Below are positions 11,871-22,670 of a stretch of DNA of 64,000 nucleotides, in pieces. The stretch comes from Talpa occidentalis (taxonomy: Eukaryota > Chordata > Mammalia > Eulipotyphla > Talpidae): contig NW_023601543.1 in assembly GCF_014898055.3 (NCBI RefSeq), positions 8,922,440-8,986,439 of the forward strand, written 5' to 3'. How positions within the stretch are numbered: position 1 is the first letter of the stretch; the number at the start of each line of letters is the position of its first letter. The notes beneath the pieces were generated by a model. The model ran no database searches, was not told where the DNA came from, and saw nothing but the letters and a program-made list of their open reading frames with translations. Position numbers and translations under genes: made by a program.

Positions 11871-13270
11871 TCCACAGATGAGCTGTCAACATTACAGAAA
11901 ATCTCTTCCTCCATTTCCCTCTTCACCGCCTTTCAACTTACCAGCACTGGCAGTCACAGTGATGCTTTATCTCACAGGAAATGTCTCTTTCCCTGCACAA
12001 GGTGAATCCTCTTTTCTGCATGTGCTGTGGGTTCATGTTCTTCCTGCTCCTCAGATGACTTTGATCTAAATTGGTCCTTCTCTCGCCCTTGCATTTCTAG
12101 CTTTTTTCCTTCTACTGGCTTTGCTGTCTTTCAGAATATAAGTAGGCTCAGGTAAAGGAGATATGGAGACTGGACACCTTTGGGTGCTCACTGGCAGGGG
12201 TAGTGTATACAGGAAAATGCGCTGCAGGTTTTCCTTATCCCCACGCTAGAATAGACAGAGTTGTTGCTCCATAGCCTTTATGCACAATAGCACATTATAC
12301 GTTCACCGCTGACTTGCTTTTTTCCTCTACTGCCCTTGGAACTCCTAGGAGGCTAGAGTGAGTTAAACCTATTATGCCAGTGCCTTAGCACGTCAGTATA
12401 AACCTAAGGATTGTTTACTCCATAACTACTCTGGCCCTTATGACATCATCAGTGGAAGAACTATGTCTACCTTAACCAAATTTTTTATGACATTATTGCA
12501 AAGTCTTTTTTTTTCTTTTAAAGACATTAATACCAATGTTCCTTTTTTTAGACATTCTAAAGATGGGAAATTAATATAGTATTTGCTTCCCTCATTTCTG
12601 TTCCAAATGATGCTAAGAAATCGAACCTTTTAGCTCCTTGATTATAAAGGGAAGTAGCCTCTTAAAAATAATTGACTCTAGTAAGCAGAATCCCTTCTCA
12701 GCCACTTTTCTCTCACCTCGCTGTTAGGGCATAAATGATTTTAGTGATTTTTCATCAATTTGAAAGACAACTGTGCCATCTTCCCTGTTCAAAGTGTATG
12801 AGGCCACTTAGCAAACTTGGAGGCAGTAATTATCATCAGCTTACCCTTTCATCCAAGTTGCAAAGCACAGCTCCAACATTTAGCTAAAAGTTGTGGACAA
12901 GAAGCGAATTTGATTGTCTCAACCTTAAACCTGTTGGCAGGGTCAGAGTTATGGGTGCTGGTAGGCAAGAAATCGATTGAGGAAGTGTGCAGGCCTCCCT
13001 AGTCAGAGGACTGGATTATTGTTAACTGTTGAGGTCGGCAAGCTTGTCACAGGTAATCATTTATTTCTGTCTTGGCTATTGGCTGTGGCTGTCCCAAAGA
13101 CCTTATGTTGCTTTTCCTGCAAAGACATCAAAACCTTTTTTCCAAAATTAGATTTTTTACTTAGTTCTTCATTTCCTGGCAGGTTAAGATGTGTCCTAAA
13201 AGGTCAGTTTATCCAAATGTCCTCTTTTATCCCTGCTCGAATCATTTTGATACCATCTATGCCTATATCT
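11871..13270. other. Unassigned sequence
   Basis: No supported gene. Pyrimidine-rich stretches at 11900-11990 and T-runs near 12508 and 12543 are the only simple features. Confidence 0.45.
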
Positions 13271-13271
13271 T

Positions 13272-13435
13272 GAGCATAGTGGTTAAGATCAGCTTAGTCA
13301 CTGACCAGGTATTTGACTTCAGGTACTGTAGTTAACCTCATTGTGCCTTCGTTTGCACCTATGTGAAATGATCACAGAATTAGTACCTACCTACTAGGAT
13401 TGTTATCAGTATTCATCAGGAGAAGAGAGAGGCAG
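13272..13435 (+). repeat. MIR, 5' part well preserved
   Basis: Starts with the tRNA-derived head 'gagcatagtggttaagatca', the recognisable MIR 5' end with its A-box region, then 'ctgaccaggtatttgacttc', 'gttaacctcattgtgccttc' and 'tagtacctacctactaggat'. Order is that of a sense MIR. Confidence 0.75.
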
Positions 13436-14030
13436 CGCTGACTTTTATTGTTATGAGTTAATTTATGTTTTTGTCCCACCCCCTCCAGTAGAACAAGCTC
13501 AGTTGCCTTCAGATATGCGAAAACATTGTTTAATGACTTCAGAAGTCACAAGAAAGCTTTATCTTGGGACCTTTATCTCCAGCTGATCACTCTTTTAAGA
13601 ATTTGAAAGCCAGCCTACAATCAGGAGCAAGTAGAGTGAAAGGTACCGCATGTTGTGATTAGCTGTCTGAAAATTCTGATGCAGAAGTAAAATTTCCCAG
13701 TCAGTGAGAGATCGAATAGAGTAAGGTCTGTCTTCAAAACAGTATCTGAATATTTTCAGAAAGTCACTTTAATTCCAGGCCTTACTTTGAACTCATGTTG
13801 CAGAAAAAAGTCATCTCAGGGAACATTTATTTTTTTTGTTAGGGGGCAGAAATATCAAGCTTTTAAAAGTTGTTTGGTTTGATAGATCTCTGAATTTTCT
13901 TATCCTATTTTTTCATATATGTGCTTTCTTAAATCAACCAGATTTCTTAATATGGCTGTCAATCTCCTCGGCCTCCTCCTCTGCCTGTCCCCCTGTTCTT
14001 CAAGCAGACTTAACTATTTGTCATTGTCTA
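13436..14030. other. Unassigned sequence
   Basis: No supported coding or repeat feature. A short open frame crossing into the following SINE is a repeat artefact. Confidence 0.45.
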
Positions 14031-14338
14031 AAAAACACCATACAGGGCCTCCCCTGGTGGCTCAGGCGGTTGAGCGCAGAGCCGTGAAGCTGTCCACAGC
14101 CTCTGCAGTGCTGGTGAGATCCCGGCTGGCCGGCGAGGGTCCCACATGGCACAGCAGACCTCTCCTGTCGCGCCCACTGCTCCCCTCAGCAGTACATTTC
14201 GTCAGTCTGCCTGTTCTGTTCCCTGCTCTGTCTCTGGTGAATCCTCTCACCATCCCGTGCATCTGGCCTGTACCCTGGTTCTTGTATGCATAAATAAATA
14301 AATAAATCTTTAAAAAAATAAAATAAAAACATCATACA
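14031..14338 (+). mobile_element. tRNA-derived SINE, full length, type A
   Basis: The element runs about 14045-14324, flanked by aaaaacaccataca (14031-14044) and aaaaacatcataca (14325-14338), a target duplication with one mismatch. It starts GGGCCTCCCCTGGTGG, has the polymerase III box A region ('ctcaggcggttgagc'), a damaged box B ('ctggtgagatccc'), the usual body and repeated AATAAA units followed by TCTTT. Open frames over it are repeat-derived. Confidence 0.9.
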
Positions 14339-15105
14339 TAAACAGCTGTCCACAAATCCATCTGTTATAAGTTCTCCCAAATCCAGCTCTTTATTCAGGG
14401 CCCAGAATTCAATGCCATTTTGTGTAAGAAGACTTCCAGTAGCCCTTCTGCCAGGCAACATTAGTGTCCCCCTTTAGATCTAAAAAAAGCTCCTTTCCCA
14501 TTATTTTTGGATGTGAGTTTATCTGGCCCATCAACTAGTTTGGGAGCTCAGAGCAGGGTCAGCAAATTATAGAGCAAGGATCATACTGTGTGTTTTAGGA
14601 AGACTTTCGGCAACACAGTCCTGCTCGTTCAGTCACCTTTTGCCTGTTGGCTGTTGATGTTCCAGTAGCAGAGTTCAAGAGTTGCAGCATAGGCCAAATG
14701 ATACACAAAGGCTAAAATAGTCACATCTGTCCTATGATAGGATGTTTGCCTCTACCTCTGTCCTAGAGAATGGATGTTGTGCTTATCCATTCCAGTGCCC
14801 AGCAGAACACCATGTACATGGCAATTCTCAGTGAATGTTGGTGGAATTTAACAATAATGTAAAGGAAATTCAATTGATGAATTAAAGTTCATGTTTTGCC
14901 TGTAACTGATAAGAATTTTTTAGGGCAACATCCTCTTTTGCTACCTGTTTAGAATCCTTTATAATATCTACCTTATCTTTGCTTTATAAATGTCTGCCTA
15001 AATAAAGCAATTTTTGTTTTACCATCCTTTTTAATATTAGGTGCCACCTACTATTTGTTTTAAAATTTCTATTTGATTTTATTTGTTTCCTGAGGAGACA
15101 ATCTG
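14339..15105. other. Unassigned sequence
   Basis: No supported gene. Around 14790-14850 'ccagtgcccagcagaacacc' and 'cagtgaatgttggtggaatt' resemble the 3' end of an L2-type repeat; too short to call. Confidence 0.4.
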
Positions 15106-15310
15106 ATTAAATCCTGTGGACCTGAATGCCAGCAACACGAAGAAGTGGCAGAGTTGTGAATTCAAGTCTTGGCTTGATCTTTGGCCTAATTGGTTACTTT
15201 GGCTAAGACACTTGACCTAACTTGTTAGTGCTATTTTCTGACTCCTTAGTGCAAATTGTGATATCCCACCTTCAAGTTATTGCTTGAAGTTTGTGTGAAT
15301 ACAATATGCA
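15106..15310 (+). repeat. MIR fragment
   Basis: Sense MIR order: 'gtggcagagttgtgaattca', 'gttactttggctaagacact', 'ttttctgactccttagtgca'. Diverged but consistent in spacing. Confidence 0.55.
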
Positions 15311-15869
15311 GTTTTGTAATGAATATTATTAACATAATATAGATTTTCCTAAAATAAAAGAAGCTGTGTTTCCTCCACAGAGAATGGAGAAATTGGAAGT
15401 TCTTGCACCAATTTGAAACATTGCTCAGAGTCTGCCTCCATTACAAAAAGCTTCCTATTTAGGGGAACAAGTTGTTGGTGTTCAACAATCCCATCATAAT
15501 TGGGTACTAACACCAAAAGGCCATTTTGCCCTCAATTCTAGAGTTGCATTTTCAGACTACAATTCTGAAAGCAAACATTGGCGATAACTTCCACACTTGT
15601 GCTATGTCTTTATGAAAAAGGAATTTGAAGGATGAGAGGCTAGAATTCTTCCCAAAAGGCCTGGAGACTTTATGATGAAAGGACAAAAGATGGAGGGGTT
15701 GTCGTTGGGGAATTCCACTTCTAGAACTATCTCTTTGATAGTGGCTGGAAGCTTTCAAGCCATTCATTATCTATGCCCACACCTAGGCTTAATAGTTTAG
15801 GGTCCTAGCTTGTTTTTTCCTCAATTTCTGAGGTTCATGGCAGATTCTACATATTGAACACTACTACAT

Positions 15870-15870
<1 letters not shown>

Positions 15871-15918
<48 letters not shown>

Positions 15919-15942
15919 ATCTCATCTCATCTCATCTCATCT
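15871..15942 (+). repeat. Compound (CTAT)n-(CTCAT)n microsatellite
   Basis: About twelve CTAT units run into four or five CTCAT units without other sequence between. The pentamer probably arose by a C insertion into the tetramer and later expansion. Likely to vary in length between individuals. Confidence 0.95.
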
Positions 15943-16112
15943 CTTTTCTTCATAATAACCCTGTGACATTGGTATTCTTAGTTTCAATTTATAGATAAGT
16001 ATAATGAACTTCAAAAAGTCTAAACGCCCTGCACTGAGGTCACATACAAAGTCAGTGGCAGATCTAAGATTTGAACACAAGTCTTAGGAGCCCATGATCA
16101 TAATCACTATGG
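15943..16112 (-). repeat. MIR fragment
   Basis: Antisense MIR: 'cataataaccctgtgacatt', 'ttagtttcaatttatagata', 'gcactgaggtcacatacaaa', 'gtcagtggcagatctaagat', 'ttgaacacaagtc'. It directly abuts the compound microsatellite, which may have expanded from its edge. Confidence 0.7.
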
Positions 16113-16578
16113 AAGTTATAATGCTTTCTGGGATAAAAGAAATAAAGCTTTTGGAGAAAAAAAGCACTCATGCTGTGCTTTGAAATGCTCTGTCTTCTTC
16201 ATTTGAAGGATTATATGCTAGAGCTAGTAGGGCCTAGAGGTTGAACGTCTTGCCTACTGTAGTTATATTAAGTCATTGGTAAATATGGTATTCCGGTCTC
16301 CTGGCTCCTGGCGGGGCCCCCTCTACCAAAGCCCAATTCACATTTCTGGCTGGACATGAACAAGTATATACCTATTTTATGTTAAGATTCATTTTAAGGA
16401 AAGTGTCTGTACTGCAAAAGAAGAAAGGAAACAAGTACTCCAGACGTAAAACAAAGATGATTTAATTTTATCAGATCTGCAGGGAATCCAGTCTGGGATG
16501 CCTGCACACTCCGAGTTGCCTGTTTAAGAGTTCTGCTGCTGACAGTCTGGGCTACTGTGGGTGACTCTCTAGATCTCT

Positions 16579-16879
16579 CTAAGATTAAATTTCTTTTTTT
16601 TTTTGAAGATTTATTTATTTATTTATACAAGCATTGGGTACAGTCAGAGGCGCGGGAGGGTGAGAGAATCCACCAGAGCCAGAGTGGGGAACAGAACAGG
16701 CAGAGTGACATAACACAATGCTGAGGGGAGCAGGAGGCGCGACAGGAGAGGTCTGCGCACCATGTGGGACCTTCGCCACTGGCCGGGGATCGAACCAGTG
16801 CTGCAGAGGCTACAGGCAGCTTCGCAGCCCAGAGCTCAACTGCTGCTCCACCGGGGGAGGCCCTAAGATTAAATTTCTT
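16579..16879 (-). mobile_element. tRNA-derived SINE, full length, type B, perfect 17-base duplication
   Basis: The body (about 16596-16862) is flanked by two identical copies of ctaagattaaatttctt (16579-16595 and 16863-16879). On the minus strand it has the GGCCTCCCCCGGTGG start, the box B-like ggttcgatcccc, 'tctggctctggtggattctc', 'ctgactgtacccaatgcttg' and AATAAATAAATAAATCTTC before the A-run. The words differ from type A copies and match the copy at 49.8-50.05 kb. The perfect duplication suggests a fairly recent insertion. Confidence 0.93.
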
Positions 16880-17362
16880 GACTGTGGAATGAGGACCTGA
16901 GCCGGGTGATACTAAGGTCCTCTCTGGCCCATGTTAGATGATTCTAGGAGTGTGATTGGGAGGCCCCAGGACCAATTAAGGAAACAAAGACTTTGGCTTT
17001 GACAGTCTGTCAAGGGGGCTGGGCCTTCCTCTAAAGAAATGGTAGAACTTAAGAGGTGGGTAATTTCCTGTCATTGGAGATATTCAAGTTGAAATTGGCA
17101 GTGACTTGGTGAGAATGTTGTAGAAGTTATTCAGATTTATTTATAATTGGATTACAATTATGATTATGGTTATTTCTATACTTCACACTCTGTGAAAGTG
17201 AGACAGTAGAAATTTCTAGGCATAACCACAGTCTGACCCTGTGGTCAACTATGGACTCATTCAACGATTTGTTACTGAGTACCCTAGTGAATTCTAGTTC
17301 CTGTGCTAGAACTGGGTGCATCAAGACTTATGACATAGCCTTTGTCTTGAGTGTCTTAAACA
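16880..17362. other. Unassigned sequence
   Basis: Stretches such as 'ggaatgaggacctgagccgg' and 'gatactaaggtcctctctgg' recall the 3' half of an old MIR-like element into which the SINE may have landed. No gene. Confidence 0.35.
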
Positions 17363-17575
17363 AGGGGTCAGCAATAATGGCCCACTGGCCAAATCCCACC
17401 CATCATCTCTTTGTAAATAACATTTTATTGGAACACATCCTTACTCATTTACTTTTATGTTCTCTAGGGCTACTTTTACACAGCAGCAGTAGAATCAAGT
17501 AGTTGCAAGAGAGACTGTATGGCCCACAGAGCCTAAATGATATACAATTTGACTTTTTATAGTTTGCCAACCCTT
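17363..17575 (+). mobile_element. MER20-like hAT DNA transposon
   Basis: The ends 'aggggtcagcaa' and 'tttgccaacccttg' are imperfect terminal inverted repeats. Between them lie 'taacattttattggaacaca' and 'actgtatggcccacagagcc', the words of a MER20-type element in altered arrangement, about 213 bases in all, close to the family length I recall (about 220). Non-autonomous; no coding capacity. Confidence 0.65.
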
Positions 17576-18514
17576 GCTATAGACAAGCATGTACATCTTT
17601 AACTTCAATCCAGTGGCCTAAGTACAAAACTGGAGGAGGCACAAAGGCAGCACATATAATTACCTCTTGAAGAGTGATCAGAAATTTTTCAGAAGAATTA
17701 AACCATATAATCATGCCGTCTTTGAGTGGGAAGAGACCTTAGCAGTTATCACTGTCCTAATTCCCCATCTATTCCTCTACATATTGCCTCTCCAGCATCC
17801 ACATTCACTGACAGGGAGGCATACATGTCCTCTATAGGAAGTGGAAAAATTTTATAAAACATAGGCTGCCAATTTACATAGAAGAAATGAGAGAGAGCCA
17901 CGGGTGGCCTTTGCATTCTAAGAACCATGAGCCACGACGTTACTGTTTGAATTTCAAATGAAGCAGTTCAGACCAAGGCCCAGGGTGATGACATCATAAA
18001 TCTGTAGGAAGCAAGAGGGATAAGGACCTGAGTTTTGTCCTCCTTCCCTGACAGAAAGATGAGAACCCAGGGTCTGTGGGCATACTTCACCATCCTGGCA
18101 GTGTACGTCAGGCCTGTTAAGCAGGACTCAGAGGTACTTGTGAACCCGTTTTATGGAGGCGTGAATGACTAACCAAACCATTTACATCATTTTCACCTTA
18201 ATAGCATATAGAACCTTCCTTCCCCACCTAGTAGGAAGTCTCAAGTTAAATGGTGTTGACTGACTGACTTCTAGAATTTGTTTTCAGTCTGGAGAGGATT
18301 CCATCGATGTGATTAATTATTTGTTAAATATTCTGCTCACTTGTGTGTTCAAGGCCTTGAGCCTGTATTTTTTAAATGCAATGCAATTTGAATACAATGA
18401 TAATTGGAGCCCTGAAAATTATTCTGATAAACTCATGAAGGTCAGTTTAGAGTTAAAATATTATTTTCTTTTAATTCTGACTTTTATCTTAGACTTCTAG
18501 ACAAATGTCAAGAA
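17576..18514. other. Unassigned sequence
   Basis: No supported gene or repeat. A short frame at 18309-18500 is low-complexity hydrophobic and unsupported. Confidence 0.45.
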
Positions 18515-19660
18515 CAGTATTCTATGGTACAACATTGTTTCCTATATGTTTGCAATGACAGTGCTGTAATAAATAATCTTCTGCTTATATATTTTAGTAT
18601 CATTGAAGTTTTATGTTCAGGCTACATTCTGATAAGTGGGATTGCTGGGTAAAAAGGTAAGTACATATAAAATTTGGTTAAATATGCCCAAATTCTTTTC
18701 ACAGGGTTATACCAATTTCTATCCCCAGCAACAAAGTTGAGAGTGCCTGTTCCCCCACAGTCTCATTTACACATGTGTCATACTTTTCAATTTTTGTCAG
18801 TCTGAGAGGTGAGAAATGGATTGTTAATCTAGTTTTTAAATTTTCATGAATGATGTTTTTTCATAAGCTTAAAGGCCATTGTAATATCCCATTTCATGAG
18901 CCATCTGTATTTTTGGCCATTCTACTTGGGACTTATTCTTCTTTTCCTTCAAATTTTGAGTTAGTTATATGATAGGGATATTTGTCCTTTATCTGACATA
19001 CATATTGCAAATTTTTCTCCTGTTTGTAAGTTAGCTTTTGATTTTGTTGATTTGATTTATTGACATGCATTAGGTTTATTGTTGTTGTTGTTTTTTATCA
19101 TGTAGTGAGATGTAATAATCATTTGTTTTATTGTATTTGGATTGGTTAGAAGACCTCTTACTATATCCCCAGATGACAGAGGCATTCACCCATATTTTCT
19201 TCTACTGCTTTTATATGGTTCCATTCTGCATTTAGATCACTAATGCATCTGAAACTTATGTATGGTGTGAGGTGTGTATCTAATTTACCTTTTTCCAAAT
19301 GGCTAACCTTTGTCCCAGAGTCATCTGTCAAAAAAGTCTATCTTTGCTCTAATTATTTGAGATATCTTTATTATATACTAATTTCCATATTTCCTTGGGT
19401 CTATTTCTGAACTTTCCTTTTTCACTGATCTCCATGGATGTGCTAATACCATACCCTTTGAATTACAGAGATTTATAGTGTGTTTCATTGTCTAGTAGGG
19501 CTTGTATTTCCTCACAGTCTTTTCATTTGTGTATTTTGGTGGCTATTGTTAATTTTTCTATGTGAGGTTCAGTAACAACTTGTCTAACTCTATAAAAGAG
19601 TCTATTGACATTTTTATTAGGATTATATTAATGTATAAATTAAATGCCATATTTATACAG
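18515..19660 (-). mobile_element. Old L1 ORF2 3' part
   Basis: On the plus strand the text reads as antisense L1: 'gataagtgggattgctgggt', 'gggttataccaatttctatc', 'tcagtctgagaggtgagaaa', 'cccatttcatgagccatctg', 'tttgtcctttatctgacata', then a stretch typical of mid-ORF2 antisense ('ctaataccataccctttgaa'). Many stops in all frames, so it is long dead. Ends are approximate. Confidence 0.85.
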
Positions 19661-20485
19661 TAAATGCTTTCTACCAAAGAACAAGGAATGTCTTTTTATT
19701 TTTTCAAGCCCACTTCTGTGCCTTTTTTGAGTGGAAAATTTTAAGAAAATCACAATTTTCTTTGGACAATTAAAGTTATTGTGAATGTGAGAAATACACA
19801 TAAGCTTAAAGGCCATTTACATACATGGTAAGAAGAAAAGAGAAAAAGAAATTTGTTCCAATCTTGATTCAATTTTATTCCAAGATAGAAATGTCCTAAT
19901 CCACCATTTACTCATTCATTTATTATCATCAGTGACTTCACTGAAGCCAGAGCCAGCTTATCAAAACCAAAGAGAACAGTTGTAAGGGAGGGATAATCAT
20001 GATGATAACAATCAAGTTTGAAGCATTTAACAGTCTGGAATAATCAGGCAAAACTCAGCAAGAAGAGAAAATTTTACACAGGTTCAAAATTCAAATGGTA
20101 TTGGTAAATGTCAGGATAAAGCTGCTTCAACTACACTGCTTTTGATATCTGGAGGAGATATCTAGATTGTCCCATGAACTTAACAGGAGCCATGCTTCCT
20201 ATTTAGCATCTATTAAAACACCACATTCATCCATGCTTCATTATAGCAAGCATGATGGCCATATCAAGGCAAGTGGTGCACTGTTTTGTGGGACCAACTT
20301 ACAGTCACATCATCCATTCCAGGTAATGTTGACACACTGGAGAGAATCTGGAGAACACACAGAGATTTCAAGGAGTCCAGAAGGCAAGGATAGTTGAGAG
20401 AATTGGACATATTACAGAAAATTAAGAGACCCCTTGGAACTCTCACTAGTCTTGTGACAAGTGGGAATCAGCAGCTCAGTACTAG
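19661..20485. other. Unassigned sequence
   Basis: No supported gene. The 76-codon plus-strand frame at 20167-20397 has no recognisable domain, and an antisense frame overlaps it. Confidence 0.4.
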
Positions 20486-21110
20486 ACACTGCGCTTGGGG
20501 CCAGAGCAAGAAGCCAAAGGAAAGTGACAAGGAGGCAGTTCTTATTTCAACTTGGATTTCCTAGTAAGATTTCAGTTCACCAAAGAGGCTTGTGGGGGAG
20601 GATAGAAGCCCTGGAGTCAGGGCATAGGCAGTAAGAGATCGAGAATGAAAAGAATGAAAGAACAGGCTATAATGGAGCAGTAGCCTAGGCAGAGAGCTCA
20701 TTTAGGAGGACATTGGCAAGTATAGGCAGAAGACGATGGTGGTTTGGGATAGACTCTAGAGTGACAGTGGCAGTAATGACAAGAGGTTGGACTTGGGTGT
20801 ATTTTACATCCCAAATGAGATTTACTGATGGATTCGATGTGGGAGGTCTGAGAGAGTCAAGAATGATGAATTTTAGAGTTTGGTGTTGGATGGTGGTGCC
20901 ATTCCCTAAAATAAGGCATATCGAGGGGGAAATCAGGATGGAGTCATGGTGGGATTAGAAGCCTAGAGTCCTTTTAAAGCATGTGAATTTTGAGTTGCGT
21001 GCTAAACATTTAAATGAAGTTCTTCAGTATGAAGTTGGCTTTAGGAATGTGGAAAATAAAAGACAGTCAATACTGAAGCCATTGATTGCTCACATCTCTT
21101 GCTATATGGC
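20486..21110 (+). repeat. Old long G/A-rich repeat, family not named (copy 1)
   Basis: Contains 'gaagacgatggtggtttggg', 'gatttactgatggattcgat', 'agtcaagaatgatgaatttt' and 'gtggtgccattccctaaaat'. I recall this order from an abundant old mammalian repeat but not its name. Similar text occurs at 25.2-25.9 and 33.1-34 kb. The local open frame at 20713-20958 is part of it. Confidence 0.5.
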
Positions 21111-22585
21111 TGATTTTTAGAAGTTTGACCTAGGGCTTAGTAGTTCATTGTTGTTTATTCCACAGGACCTATCCAACAAGGTCCTCTGGTCTGATTAGGA
21201 AGGGGGAAAACCATTTTAGAAGAATTCAGGAAGCTAAAGTAAGCCATTAAAAATTGATGTAGTAGAAATAATAAGTGCAAATGAAGACCTGATAAAACAC
21301 TGATCAATCAAGACTGCCGTGTCCAGGGCTTCCTGCAGGAGGTAGCATGTATTCTGGGACTGGATGGATTTGCCAGGGATAGAGAAAGGGTGTGAGCATT
21401 CAAAGTTCTGATAAAATATAGCGTGGCCTTAGTTCTTTGTGAGGATGCACTTCAACATAACTTGGTGATTTGGACATTTCCTGAGAGTGCCCTGAGTGTT
21501 GTGCTCCACTTGGCTTTGCGGTAGAAATGCCCCGATTTTGCTATAGTGTTTGTTCATGGTTCAGGAATGTGGACAGTTGAAGGCAGCAGGGCACATGATT
21601 TTCAAGGAACCTCAAATGTTTGTGCCCTGAGTGGCCACTCTCTAGCACCAGAGAAAATCCCCTCCTCCTCGGATTCTGCCCTCTGCCTCTGCAGTGGTGT
21701 CCTTCAGAGGAGTATCAACCCAGGTTCTAAAGTGGAGAGATTATAGAAGGACATTTGAATGTGCAGGTGGGAGAGCATGTGGGGAGAAATTCCCCATGTC
21801 GAAGTGTTGATAAGGGGCCGCCCAATGCACCCCAAATAGAGACAGCAGGGTGTTCGTTTCTGCTAAGGCAGCTGCCATCAGCAGGAGCACTGGTTGTGCT
21901 ATTCCAGGAAGCCACCTAATCTGATCAGAGCTCTTGAGCATTTTACCTTGTGATACATTCTTTCAAGGCAATCCATGTTGTCCAGCTTCAAGTTCATGTC
22001 CTCGTAACCCCACCCTGAGCTAGAACTTGGCTTATTAGGCTTCCTTTCTTTGTCCTTGCCGAAGGTATGTTCTAGAGCAACCATTTTCAAACTCTGCCTT
22101 TGGGAGCCCTGGGGGTTTTGAGAGAAGAGTGTCAGGAGAAAGATGGTAAGTTTCAGGCAAAGACCAAACACCACCTCCCTGTGCATACCAGCTGGGCATT
22201 TAATTGTATTGTGTGTTCCGTGTACAATTTAATTTATATAAACTTTGAGATTCGTTGCTCTAAAGAATAGAAATAAGAGATTCAAACTGCAAATTTGACT
22301 AGATTCTTTCATTACATTGGGAGTTGTATTTTTTTCCAGAACTGTCATCTTACTGTTGGTCAGTGTAAGAACAGGTCTGCTTTAATAATGAGAGAGGTCG
22401 TACAGCAAGAAAAGTGTGACTTTGAAGGGCAGAATAAGCCTTTGATAATTACAACAGAAATGACTATGATAGGCATGGAGAAGTATGTTCCCAACATCTG
22501 CCTTTGAGTTAAATAATTAGAAGAGTATTTTAGAAAATAATGTTTATTTAGGGATCTTTTCCACTTGTCTATTTCTTCATTAATA
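21111..22585. other. Unassigned sequence
   Basis: No supported gene. Overlapping minus-strand frames at 21727-22186 show no domain. The 22070-22200 stretch ('aaccattttcaaactctgcc', 'gggagccctgggggttttga') recalls one end of a MER5-type or similar hAT repeat. Confidence 0.4.
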
Positions 22586-22670
22586 GCCACTAATTAATTA
22601 AGTAGACACTTTGTGCTGCGCACCATGCACCATCCTGGAACCACAAAGATGGACCAAGATTAGAGACTAT
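22586..22670 (+). repeat. Ancient L2/MIR-type end fragment
   Basis: The words 'agtagacactttgtgctgcg' and 'accacaaagatggaccaaga' match the 'last-to-exon-like' block found in many old LINE-derived repeats ('tgtgccaggcactgtgctag ... ggatacaaagatgaa'). Family uncertain. Confidence 0.35.

Noticed and set aside
15871..15942. CRISPR-like array
   Set aside because: The repeats are 4- and 5-base tandem units with no spacers, in a mammalian sequence.
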